Assembly: GCA_023512835.1 (NCBI GenBank)
Contig: CM042086.1
Span: 20,901,029 to 20,965,028 of the forward strand
Direction of reading: 5' to 3'
Length of the DNA: 64,000 nt
Source of the DNA: Taxillus chinensis
Lineage: Eukaryota; Streptophyta; Magnoliopsida; Santalales; Loranthaceae
Positions within the stretch are counted from its first letter, which is position 1; every line of letters begins with the position of its first letter. Below are positions 20,517 through 33,200 of this stretch, piece after piece. The position numbers and the translations under genes were made by a program. Below the pieces are notes generated by a model, which saw only the letters and a list, made by a program, of their open reading frames with translations, had not been told where the DNA came from and did not search any database.

Positions 20517-22274
20517 TTCTACATGCGATGTGATCAAAGGCATCGGAAGTTAGATGCACAACAATGGCCAAAGCAAGGGAGCAATGACAAATTCATGTCC
20601 CCAAAAGCCAAATGCAAATAATAGCATTCAAATGTGTAGTGATAGGTCAGGGCTTCACAAAAGGTACATATGGTTAAGTACCCCTCCTCGCAAAGATAGT
20701 ATCCAACTCACTGCTCAGTCTTCTTACACAATAAGTCACTTACAACAAACCGCCTTGAAAATTTTATTGATAAAAAACTTTGGGTGTTTGCGTAGTCTAT
20801 TGTTGTTTACAAACCGGGCTTCATAAATTAAATAGTTTTAGAACTACAAAAAACAACGCACTTGGGTGTCTATAAACAAAAAGAAGCACCCGAAGAACCA
20901 ATTCTGAGACAGCCATATGAAGTAAATGAAATTACCCAATGACATAAATATAAGGTTTCCTAAACAGTTGTTTCCATGCGCAGCTAGAGCGCAGAATCAG
21001 GAATCGTTCGGCAAAATCGAGAATTTTGTTTTTTCTAACATGTAGTGGAGGAGTGGAGCATTACCGATAAATAGGAACAGAAATCACCAGGCTGGGAACA
21101 TCAAACTCACTCCAAAATCAAAGGGGTGCAAGTCATCTAGCATCCAGGAGGTGTGTCTGTCTGTCTCTCTACGAGTGGCTTCATAATGCCCACAAAGACC
21201 AGACTAGATAGCGCAGGAGACACGTGTGTGGATAAGTTGGGAAATAAATGCAATTATTGTATAATATCACTTTAGTTTATTAATTATTAAATTTTAATTA
21301 TAGTTAATATTTTTTTTAAAATTATAAAATTATAGTATTATATATTAACGATAAATATAATTTTAATTTTAATTATATGAAAACATTTTTTAAGGATATT
21401 TTTTTAAATTTTAATTATAATATTATAATATTCCTCGAGGTATCCATGTATTCTACTTCAAAACACTACAATTTGTTGCACTGGTATTGACAAGCATAGG
21501 GTGCAACAGTTCGTGGTTGCTATCTAAACTACCTGAGCCTTACAAACGTAAGGGTATAATGTATGAAGATGAAGTTATCAAAAAAAAAAAACTTAAACAG
21601 AAATCAAAATGACCGTAGGCATGTTTGTTATGTCAAATGTTTCATTATGTAATTTTACTTTTAAGAACCTATTGCTTGCAACGTATTGGATAACTTTTTT
21701 GTACATTTTGCTTAGAAGATTTTCTCTCTCTTCCTTTGTTGATTATTAGAGTTCTATGGAGGTTTTGTTACTTGTTTTCAGGAATGGAATGTAGTTATTT
21801 ATGTCTGAAAAGTAAACCAATAAGCTAACATTATTAGAATGCAACAAACCTAGTTTTCCTAATGGATTCATGGGGTGGAGAAATGACTTATTTACAAGCT
21901 TTTTATTGGCTTGCGAGACTTTCTTCTTTATCGAGTGTTGCCTCAGATTTCAACCTTATGGGTTCTATTCAGCTCGTAGGTTCCTTGACAAGTTGCAAGG
22001 GTGGATTAGGCCAGTTCTAAGTTGTAATTTGCAAAAAAAAAAAAAAGCCTTCTTTCATTGTATAGGGATTTCATAGGCCACCCAAACTCTAGTTTATACT
22101 GTTTTTTATTAAAAAAATATCTTACTCATTTTTTTGTCAATCTAATAATAAATACTCGCAAGGTATTCAAGAAGTTTGAAGGTGTTTGAAAAAAATATGA
22201 CACATTAATTGGATTTTTTTATTGAGAAATGCTTTATGTAAACTTTTTATACATGTCTTCTCGTGTATGCCTGA

Positions 22275-22775
22275 CATGACAATATTTCAAGTTATGATTG
22301 GGCTAAGATGCAGACCCACTCGTATGTCACAATATTATCCACTTTGAACTCGCTACATCGGCTCGCACGACTTTAAAACACGTTATAACATATTTACCTT
22401 ATTAACCCCCTTAGCATTCCCTACTTTCTTCCATGTGGGATAAATTTTTCAACATCCTCTCCCTTGTCACACATCAAACCACATCATAGGACATACCTAT
22501 GAAACTGAGCTGCTACCAACATGAAATTTTCCTTGCAGCTCCCTCTCAATCTAGCTGATTGAGATTACAACAGTTCAATCACCTGGTGACATACCACTTG
22601 TTAGGATCGGACCAAGGTGCAAGCCCACCCATATTTTACAATATCGTCCGCTTTGGGCTCGCCACATCAGCCCGCATTGCTTTAAAACGCGTTATAATAT
22701 TTTCGAGCTTGCTCTACCTTATTAACCCCCATAACTTTCCCCGTTTTCTTCCATGTGGGACACAATTTTCCAATA
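22275..22775. repeat. Diverged direct repeat, two units of about 170 bp
   Basis: Unit 1 (about 22295-22455) and unit 2 (about 22605-22770) share the order: caagcccac/cagacccac, caatat, tttaaaacgcgttataa-like, ccttattaaccccc and ttcttccatgtgggac. The units are about 312 bp apart and differ by many substitutions. Probably two copies of a small non-autonomous element. Confidence 0.6.
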
Positions 22776-25663
22776 TTTCAATGACCAATGATTTGGTCAG
22801 AAGCAATAGAATATTGTCCCGTTAGGTGTATACAAGAAAGACCTGTGCAAAAGTCTAGTATATGACATTATTCTTTTAGCTTTGTTGCCTTGGTAAAAGT
22901 AGTCAAGCATAATTAATTGAGAAGCAATTTTATGACAAAGATTTTAAAATTGTTTTTACGAATTAAGAAGGATTAACCAGCATGAATAAATGTAAGTCAA
23001 AATTTCAAAATAAGTTGCTAAAAGATAAAGTATAAAATATATAAACTTGAGACTAGTCGATTTGGATTGATACATCGTTTTGATAGGTTCTCTTTTACCA
23101 TTTACAAGACTATCGGTCTAGCTCAACTCAATCAACTAAAAAACCAATCAAAACTAACCCGACTCAAGACCGTCTTTTAAGAATCAATCCACCCAATCAA
23201 TCTGCTTGCATAAAAATATCTGACGTTTTTTTGGACTAATAAAAACGATACCATTATATGGAGTTTCTTGGAGAGGTTTATCTTTCTCATACTCGGGCCA
23301 GACTAAATTAAGGCACTAGAAAGATTTTAGAAGTGATTGGATTTTATATTGGTGTATATAGGTATTTTGTGCTTTGATCCACCAAAGCAATGGTGGGATT
23401 ATCCTTTATCCTTGTTTTTACTCTCTATTTCATACATTTGTCATTTCCCAATTCATCTCCACCACAATGGTTCAGAACAAGCTCAAGTTTCAACGATACC
23501 TTATCTCTCTCATTCTCAATGTTGGACATTGTTTTGTACTAGTTAGAACACACGTCTCTTTTTTGATTTTTTTTTTCATTTCAAATAATAACAAATGTTT
23601 TCTTTCCAACCACATTAAAAACAAACAAATGTTTTCTTTAAAAATACAAAAAACCAATTTAAAATCTTTTCCATATAAATGTTTTTTCTAAAATAAAATA
23701 CAAAATAAAATACAATTTTTTTCTTGGAAATCAATCAAATCAAAATTGCCTTTTTTAGATTTTCTTTGTTCTCTCTCTATCTCTCTCTAAACAAGAGTAA
23801 GAAGAAAAAGTTTTCTTTCTTTAATCAAATTAATCAACCAATAAGTTTCTTCTTTTAAACCTTTTCATAAAACTAAACCTAGGATTCTTATTGCTGTTGC
23901 GATTATCCCTTATAAGTAGTTGGGGAAACATGATCAAACCAAAAGCTCTTGTTTGGATTCTTCCATGGGCATGGTTTTTTTTCCTCTATGGACTGGTGAG
24001 CAAAAATAAAAAAGGCCCATCGATCGGAAAGCTAAGAGTACAGTTTGTGACGGTTGTTACAGTATGGGTACCGAAATTTAAATAGTACTATGAGTATATA
24101 TCATTTACTTCTTCCTTGTCTCGATTTCAATCAAAAACTTAGTTATTCATCCTCTTATTGATTACAATTCTCTAAAATGTTAGTTTGATTCAAGTCATGT
24201 GGTAAATTAATCTATGTGAACAAAATCATAGGGAGGGAAAGGAGTAAACTATTTGATGTTTGAGTGATACGTCTACAGCTCATGTATTTTATCCAATATA
24301 AAATAGAATATTTGCAAATAATTCAAGACGCAAACTTTGTTGAGTTTGCTCAAAAAAAGAAAAGAAGCATATTAGTGTGCTATTCAACTCGTATCTAAAT
24401 ATTAAATACATCATTATGACCTTTATGGTTTTTTTAGCAGCAGGCAATCATACTTTGTCACACCCATACATAAAGAAACTCCAAAAGCCAAACAAAATGT
24501 GAAAGTATGTTTTGAGAGCGAAGTTTTGACTGGGCGAAAACATGTTAACATTAATCTACACAACTTTTTCATGCACCTTCCATGATTTGAATTTAATACC
24601 CAGTTATGGCATTATTTCACAACCTCCTATTTTATATAAAAAATCTGAATTCTTATTAATAATTTTCAGTTACTAACTAACATGCATCAAATGTGAGTTC
24701 AGAATAAAAAAGTGGAAATTTCCAACAAATTTGAAAATGCACGTCTTTGAACCCTGCTTGTTAAGTAGTTAATTTTATCCATTCATACCCTGGATGGATC
24801 TAATATTATATCAATAATAACTGGTGTATAGTCAGACACAAAACCTCCTCCATACACTTTGCAGCAATATATTACATATATGATAACAATCTCCATGCAT
24901 GCATGTATTATGTATAGTAGCAGTAATGTTCAAGCATGCAAGGTGTTGTCCTCGTTAGAAATCCCTGTGGCCAGATGGAGAGTAAGTTGTGCTAATACCT
25001 AAGGTAAAAGCAAGAGAACAGTGGTTTTTAAGTACTTGGACAAGTTAATGTGTGGATCAGAGTTCAAAGAACATTAGGCTTTAAGAAGATTGCTGTAGTG
25101 GACCTACTTTCAACCAATAACCAGTGATTATATATGTAGTCAAGTATATACTAAAAGGTGAGATTTGATGAGCTGAGAAGAGCCTTAAAATTAACATCAT
25201 ATGTTCGCCCTATAGTTAATTGAAGGAGTGCATTAATTAGCTTCGAGGATGTATTAGAAAACATTGGCAAACGGTTAATTTGTATTTTTTTAATTTGTAG
25301 GTATCAATAAGACATGCACGATGTCTAAACTCTCTTTGTTTTTCTGCACTTTAAACACTTTTTTACTCTCAAAGACGTGGTGTACTACGCTTTAAATTTT
25401 ATGTCAACCTTCTTCCTCATGACAATTGTCACGTGAACCAAAAATACAACAAAAATGTTGATAGCAAATATTATTTTTCAAATTCACATATACAATAAAA
25501 ATTTATTTATTTTTAAAATTCGGTCTGAGATTTTATACATGTCATGTGCACTTAAAAAAATACATGTGCATTTTTTAAAAATGTTTTATAACATTCTATC
25601 TCCTGGTCACGCAGTAGCATCTGGGACTCTCAGTGACTCAGTCCCCCTATGTCAGTCTCCGGT

Positions 25664-25684
25664 GGGGTGGGTGGGTGGGTCGGG
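25664..25684 (+). other. Strong G-quadruplex motif
   Basis: GGGG-T-GGG-T-GGG-T-GGG-TC-GGG gives five G-runs of three or more with one- or two-base loops. The flanks are not G-rich. Short loops like these favour a stable parallel quadruplex. No gene lies close by, so a role is unknown. Confidence 0.8.
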
Positions 25685-25947
25685 TAGAGTTAAATGACCA
25701 GTCTTATTATTTTATTTCAAGGCATGTTTTGATAATTCTGCTACATTGTATTCCGCACTTTTTAGAAGCAAGCATGGAAAACGTGAGTGCCTTTTTAATT
25801 TGTAGCTTTGCCTTGACCTGGAATCCCTCTTTGAAGTCAACTTTTATTTTTCTATTTCAGTTTGGCATTTGCGTGATTATGCATAATCTTTGGTGTTAAA
25901 TTGCATACATTTTAATTGAAAAGGTCTATTTGTAAACATGTAGCGTA

Positions 25948-26265
25948 GTGATGGCAACGAGCAAGTTTGGGACGAATTACCTCTATAATGAATTCATCCT
26001 GTCCAAGAAAATAATATTCTAAATCCAATTTGAATTCGTTTAAGGTGACCCAAAATTTGTTCTATTAAGGTCAGATCGGATACCTGTTAAACCTGTTATA
26101 TTACCTTATATATACGGATTTAGGATGGGTTATTCTGTTCCAAACCCGCCCTAAATCCTTATCGGGTCAAAAATATCCGTCTCAAATCCACCCCGAACCC
26201 AATTTCACTTATCTCAAATTTGTCCCATTAGAAGGGGATAGGTCAATATCCCGTCATGTATCCCT
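25948..26265. mobile_element. Possible relative of the GGGATGGCAA element
   Basis: It starts gtgatggcaacga and ends cccgtcatgtatcccta, resembling the ends of the element at 13271-13581. Inside are the same words in looser form (accccgaaccc, cccgccctaaatcc, atatcc). It is more AT-rich and degraded than the first. Family and boundaries are uncertain. Confidence 0.35.
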
Positions 26266-29200
26266 ATACCTAATGCATATAACCTTAATGGAATGGGCAT
26301 ATCTTTGGATCTAAAGGGAAAACAAAAAAAAACATATTGTCATAATTAAAAAGCGTGGCTAAAATAAACAATCAAATATCAAGCAAGTTTTTCAACATAA
26401 ATTCGATCCGTGTGGGCAAAATCATCATAATATTCACTATTACGGGGAAAGTGGAGATAAGAGAGATCTAAGCTTCAAAAGATCAAAAGAGAAAACAACT
26501 TGTTTTATTAATTCAACAAATTGTTAATATGGATTTAAGGAACCATTTTAATACATTGTTCCATCAAAGTTTGCAATATCACGAAATGGCATAAGTTGCC
26601 AGGAAATATACAACTCCAAAAATATAAATCAGAACTTTTGGGGCTATTTATTGTAATTTGTTTTTTTACATATTATGGTTGTACCATCTCCAAATTTAAA
26701 ATTCAACCGAAAGTTCAAATCCACTGCATGTTGTCAAAAAACTCAAAACTACTCCATGTTATTGTGCTATTTTTTTAGCTTCTATTTCTAACGTGGAACA
26801 CACTTCATAAGGGTCACCTCCCGCTACAAAATACTGGTATACCTTATAAGTCAGAATGTTATTCCACTACATGTCTTGTAACCTACACAAACAGCGAAGC
26901 GTACTTTTACTTTTGAAACCACTTAGAAAATTAGAATTGTAGTAAAATTATAATATAGCCTGTTAAGGCTCCGTAGGAGGCATTTAGCGTGAAAGACAAC
27001 CAATTTGCTAATGTTAACCCTGATTTTTTTAGCAGGACTAGTCCACTTTCACGTTGTTGTTTTCTGGCCTTGAAGTTTCTAGAGGCAACCATCTTTGGAA
27101 TTGCTTCGGACAAAACTTGAAGAGATAAATGCACCCAACAGTAACTACCTGTGGATTTTGGCTCAATCAAATGCGACTGGCCGGCGTTCAGTGTCAAACA
27201 TGATGGTTGTGGGCAGTCATGGCCGATGTCCACCTTTGCGGCTGGAGAAGTTGTTTTGAACTTCTCTTCTCTATTTTCTTCTCCTCTCATTTGCTATAAA
27301 AACCTGTCATGTGCTCTGTAATATGTATAGAAAAATAATAATTAGAAAACCTATGGAATGTAGGCATTTTTTGGCCGAATCACATTAAATTTTGCGTGTT
27401 TTTGTGTGTATGTGTGAATCGATCCCAACACTAACAAGAAAAATTATCGATTAAATATCACTTTCAAAAAAAACCTAATATTGATATCAAATAATTAAAT
27501 TATGAACGTGTCTTGTTGCGTCTTCACTTGATTTGCCAGATTCATTAATCAGATCTCAAACAAATGACTAAGTTATATTACAAAAGAAGAATGCAAGTTC
27601 ATTTATTAAAACAACAACGTTACCTAGACGTCAAAATAAAAGGTAAAAGCTTTTAAGGCGTGACATTAGACTTACTAGCATATGTCATCAGTTCATAAGT
27701 AAGGTTTTCTTAATGATATGTTATTCTTACTCATAAATGTAAGCAAAGATTTTTCGATATGCACTAAGTATTTTTAATGACGTTACAAAAATTCTAGTGT
27801 TATTTTAATAAAGATTAATGGTGAAGCAAAAGAAGCACTACCCGACATAATATAAAAATTTTGAAAGTTATTTTTAACTAGAATATTGACATGAGAAATC
27901 TAGAAGTCAAAGAAAATTAATAACCAGACTTGGTAATCAAACAATATATATAAACACTAGAAGCCATATCAAACTTTCTTGTGAACATCATGAGGGGGCC
28001 TGGATGATGTACCTCGTCACCGAGAATTATATAAATTTTATCAAGGAGCAATTTCGTTACTAGATTATTTGCTTCGGATTATTTAAATAACTTCAACTAC
28101 AAATTTAAAAGTTAAGCTTCATCATTAATAAACAATGAACTTGAATAAGTAAATATGTCAAATTTTAATTTGATCAAAATAAATGTTACATTTAAGGTCT
28201 ATAATCATTTGAACGAAACCTATATAACACAGACTATATATTTTGAAGAATTAATATCATTGAATATCAATGAACAATGCATTTGAACGTTTTGTATTAA
28301 CAAGCATTAATAATAGTAAATTAATGTTTGGAAGTTCAAATGTGAAAAAGAAGAAAACATTTTGACTTCATTGTAAAGCTGCAAAAAACATAGAAATTTT
28401 TCTAATATTTCTTTCTAGTTATTATTTACAACATTTTATCACTTTATTATTTTTTGTTAAGGACTTCCTAATTAAGCCTCTCTAAAACTCTCAGTGTTGT
28501 TTGAGCCTCTTCTCCAAAATACTAGGCATTGTTGTGCGATTGAGTTGTGATCTTGAAACAATTAAGTTTTTAAATGAATTTGCAAAACTGTGTAATTTAC
28601 CATGAATTTGTAAAATTATATTAATACTTGTTGGTATAAAAGAAAAGTGGATAAGGGTATATTTATTGTGAACCACTATAAGTGATTCTGTTTTTTTGTA
28701 TGATTTATTTTATTTTTGCATATATTCTTTTGTGATTATTCACTCTAACCTTCAAAGGACAAGTGTTGTATAAGTACCGTTAGAAAGAATAGTTAAAAAG
28801 AGTAGATTATTCACCCACCCCTCACCTACCTCACCTTCTCCTTTGAAAATTGTCTTCTCTCTTTCTCTACACAGATAAAAGGAGAAATAATACTCTCCTT
28901 TTTGCTCTATATGAATTTGGGTAGAAGTTTTAGTTTATATATTCTGCTACTAAAATTTATGTTAAACTTTATTTGAAAATAATTTCTTTTTAGTAGTAAA
29001 GAAAATATATTTTAAAAAGTATGTATTTTTTTAAATTAAATCTTATAAAAATAGAAAAAAAAAGTCCCACAAAAAACTAAAAAAATAAAATAAAAACATT
29101 ATTTGAATTTCTCACTAGAATTGAGTTTATATTTTTAAAAAAATAATTAAATTAACTTTTAAAAACAGACACACATTTTTCAAAAAATAATTTTAAAAAC

Positions 29201-29361
29201 TTTATTAATTTTAAATTAAAATAAACCCACCACTTTTAAAAATGAGACATACCAAAGCATATATTTCTCCCATTTTAATTATAAATATGTATAGTATATT
29301 ATATGTAATATTTGTATATATTGTATTAATACCGTTAATTTTTTGAACCTTCCACCTTTAC

Positions 29362-29482
29362 CTGGGTTATTTTCAATTCTCGGTTACCAAAACAAAACGG
29401 AGTTAACTGTATTAAAATTTGGTAAATCAAATTTACATTATTTTTAATAAAAATTATCAAAAAAATTTAATTACAATAATAA

Positions 29483-29549
<67 letters not shown>

Positions 29550-29612
29550 ACCGTTCAAAAGCTGGCTCCTTGAGAAACACAAGATAGTGGCATCAAACTA
29601 GATGAAAACATT

Positions 29613-29644
<32 letters not shown>

Positions 29645-29659
29645 GGGGGAGGGAAGTTT

Positions 29660-29693
<34 letters not shown>

Positions 29694-29825
29694 CTTTTTT
29701 GGTTTTTTTTTTTTTTACCATTCCTTTTCCTTTGGGGGGGGGGGGGGTGGGGGGTGTGTTTCTTTTCCCCTCTTTTTTTTTCTGGGTTATTTTCATTCTC
29801 GCCAAAAAAAAACGGGTCCGTAAGG
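29362..29825. other. Homopolymer tract with flanking repeated words, likely assembly fault
   Basis: A run of 66 G (29483-29548) is followed by T runs (about 29619-29644, 29660-29692 and beyond) and another G run near 29736. The text ctgggttattttca-ttctcg before the G run (29362) recurs at 29782, followed both times by accaaaacaaaacgg-like sequence. A degraded second copy after a pure homopolymer is typical of poor read ends joined during assembly. Neither the glycine-run nor the phenylalanine-run frames here should be taken as genes. Confidence 0.75.
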
Positions 29826-30224
29826 GTCCTTAAAACACAAATTGCCATCAAAGAAAAAAAGCCCCAAAGATTAGATTAGACCACAGCTGTGAGAAGAGAA
29901 CGCAAGCTCGGCACTGCTCTCGCCCAGTTGCTGGTCGGTTCTTTCTTCTTCCTTCTTTTCATCTGATATTTTTTCGTTAATTTCTTAATCCCCATTAGAC
30001 TCCGTGATGAATTCTCTGCGTGGGTCTTTTTCTTTTTGATTTGTTTTCGTTAAAATTAAAATTTCCACTCTCTGGAATTGGGTGCGCAGTCGACGACTTG
30101 AACTCTTTTGTCCTCGAAGAAATACATAATTTCAATTCTTGTTACTCATTCCATTTCCTCTATACTCATCATAAGTACATAAAATAGTTTAATAGAGAAG
30201 AGGAAGAGGAAGAAGAAAATACCA

Positions 30225-33200
30225 ATGGAAGGACTTGTTTTAGGTACATTCCCTCCTCACAAATGCACGCTTCCTTTAATCACCACCGCGTTCAATCCAA
30301 AAATGGTTCAGAACATTAGTACGATCAGTACAATAAGATATGGATTTTCCGATCAAAAATTCGTGGGTTTCGTCTTTGAAAGGAATTGGGGGGTGCTTGG
30401 TAGAGATAAGGCCAGGACAGTAGACTTAGATGATGAGATGAGTCAAAGGGATCCTGTGACTGACTGGAAATTGGAGTTCCTCGGAGAACTCAAACCGTTG
30501 GAATCCTATCAGCAGGCTCAACTTAGGAAGAGGAAAGAGCGACAGAAGTCAAAACTGCTTGACAACACTGATAAAATGGATTGGTGCGTGCGGGCGAGAA
30601 GGGTTGCTCTCAAATCAATCGAGGCCAGGGGTTTGGCTCAAACAATGGAAAGCATAGTTAGTGGAAATAAGAAGAAGAAAAAGAAAAAAAATAGCAAAAC
30701 CAAATTGGATAAGAAGGATCGGCTCAGTGAGAAATTTGAAGAAGATTTAGATTTGGGTTTGGGTTTTGATTCGGAGGAAAGTATCGAACAAGTAGATGTG
30801 AAGAACCCTTTAGGAAGTTTCAGTCACCTTAGGGAGGCTGTGAGTAGTTTCCAAGGTGGGATGTTTGAAGAGAGAAAAGAGAAAGCTAAGGAGGCTTTTG
30901 TTCAACGCCTCTCCCAATTCTCAGGCCCTTCTGATTCTAAGAAGGGAATCAACCTGAACAAGGCAATAGTGGAGGCACAAACTGCTGAAGAGGTTTTGGA
31001 AATTGTTTCAGAGACAATCATGGCTGTCGGGAAAGGCTTGAGCCCTTCCCCTCTCTCCCCTTTGAATATCGCCACTGCGCTTCACCGAATTGCTAAGAAC
31101 ATGGAGAAAGTCATGATGATGAGGACTCATAGATTGACGTTTGCTCGTCAGAGAGAGATGTCAATGCTTGTGTCTATTGCAATGATGGCATTACAAGAAT
31201 GTTCACCTCAAGGCATATCAAATATTGCATGGTCGCTGTCCAAGATTGGAGGTGAGCTGATGTATATATCAGAGATGGATAGGGTTGCTGAGGTGGCATT
31301 GACCAAGGTTGGGGAGTTCAATTCTCAAAATGTTGCTAATTTAGCAGGTGCTTTTGCTTCAATGCAGCATTCCGCACCAGATCTCTTTGTTGAATTATCA
31401 AAAAGGGCATCTTGTATTGTTCATACTTTTAGGGAGCAAGAGCTTGCACAAGTTTTGTGGGCTTTTGCTTCTTTGTTTGAGCCAGTTGACCTTTTACTCG
31501 ATTCTTTAGATAGTACTTACAAGAGCTCCACCCAATTCAACTGCTCCTTAGATGGAGAAACATTCAACCATGGTGAAGAAGAACACGATTTGGAAGGAGA
31601 TGTCAGCACTCACATCCTCAATTTCAATAGAGATCAGCTTGGAAATATTGCATGGTCTTATGCTGTTTTTGGCCAGATGGAACGGTTATTCTTTTATCAT
31701 GTATGGAACACTATAAACTCTTTTGAGGAGCACAGAATTCAAGAGCAGTATAGGGAGGATGTCGTGTTTGCTTCTCAGGTCCATATTGTGAATGAATGCT
31801 TGAAGCTAGAGTTCCCACATCTTCAATTGTCTCTTAGGAGTGATCTGGAGGAGAGAATTGCACGTGCAGGAAAAACCAGGAAGTTTAATCAGAAAAAAAC
31901 TTCATCATTCCAGAAAGAGGTAGCCCGGCTCCTTGTTAGCACTGGCCTTGATTGGGTCAAAGAATATGTGGTTCATGGGTACTCCATTGATGCAGCATTG
32001 ATTGATCAGAAAGTCGCCTTGGAGATTGATGGACTGACTCACTTTTCAAGAAATTCTGGTTGGCACATTCGTATATGTAGTGATAGATACTACATTATAA
32101 AATATTCTCAGTTTCTGAACTAATTCAGAAAATTAACTTCTGTCTGCCATTCAGGTGTTCCTTTAGGACATACCATGCTGAAGCGCCGGTACATTACGAC
32201 AGCTGGTTGGAAGCTCATATCTGTGTCCCATCAAGAGGTGAATTTCCACATCTTACTTGCTTAATTTACATATATCGATGCAACAGAAGTTTTAGGTCGC
32301 TTAAGCCTAAACAGCGTGAGCTCTTTCTGTGTGGATTATTTAAATTCGTGAGTACTGCTTATAAAGTTACCTGTTTCACTTCCGTTAGATGGTGGTTTTA
32401 CCATAACACCAGTTGTTATGCATAGCATCTGCAAGTTTATAAGGAAAGATCTATGTAGTATTAGCGTGTTACTATTCTTAATTGTTTAGAATTGGATATT
32501 AGACAATTAAGTTAGAGCATCTCTAACCCATAAGCTATAGCAATATTTGACTTAAAATTCTCTCCAATGCATTAGTTATATGTTAAGTTATAACAAAAAA
32601 ATTATGTAAATATAGATATTTTTTTAACTTTAGCTAGAGCTGTCATGTCAGCCCTTTACCTTTAATTTTTCAATTATTCCTAATATACCCTCTATATCTT
32701 CAAAATTGCACCAACCTTGTTTCATCTTTCTGTTCCTCGTCTTCCTCCAGCACAGCGTAGCGCAGCGACGACGTCCTTCCTCCAGCCCAGCACAGCACGA
32801 CGTCCTTCCTCCTCCAATGCAGGCATCCTCCCCCAACCATCACAGCGACGTCCTCCACAAGCGCCCGCTTTTGGATCAGATTGAAACCCCTCTCCCTGGT
32901 CTCGTCTCCTCCCCACAGCCCCCCTCCCCAGCCGCCCGGCATCTCCCGCTGCCCCCCCCCCCCCCCCTCGGCTGTCTCCTCGTTATAGCCCCCCTCCTCG
33001 GTAGTCTGGTCCTTCACCTCCTGACCTTCCGGATTGTGCTCGGTGCCATCATAGCTGCACCGATTTAGCTTCAATCAATCGAGATCTGCAATGTCCCATC
33101 TGTGCCACCTGAATCGCCTATATGAGTAGCGGTGCTCCCCTTCGGGGAGGTGTTGGACTGGGCGACACTAGATGATTTGTTGATGTTGTCCAAGGAAAGG

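Larger units (their letters stand above)
20517..29361. other. Long intergenic region without recognisable genes
   Basis: Nearly 9 kb of AT-rich DNA upstream of both flanking genes. Reading frames are short, and none has protein-family content. Structured parts are a diverged repeat pair at 22275-22775, a strong G-quadruplex motif at 25664-25684 and a repeat-like block at 25948-26265. A minus-strand frame at 26931-27290 (119 codons) has no recognisable match and is not called. Otherwise I see nothing. Confidence 0.5.

Noticed and set aside
26931..27290. 119-codon minus-strand ORF
   Set aside because: No family recognised, no splice-linked neighbours and no promoter or leader features; weak evidence for a gene.
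29419..29601. Reading frame with a long glycine run
   Set aside because: It is the translation of the 66-G homopolymer, which is a likely assembly fault; the sequence on either side is not protein-like.
32059..32123. Continuation of RAP exon 1 to a stop at 32123
   Set aside because: A GT at 32059 and AG at 32154 join exactly into the conserved RAP domain; the unspliced tail is intron.
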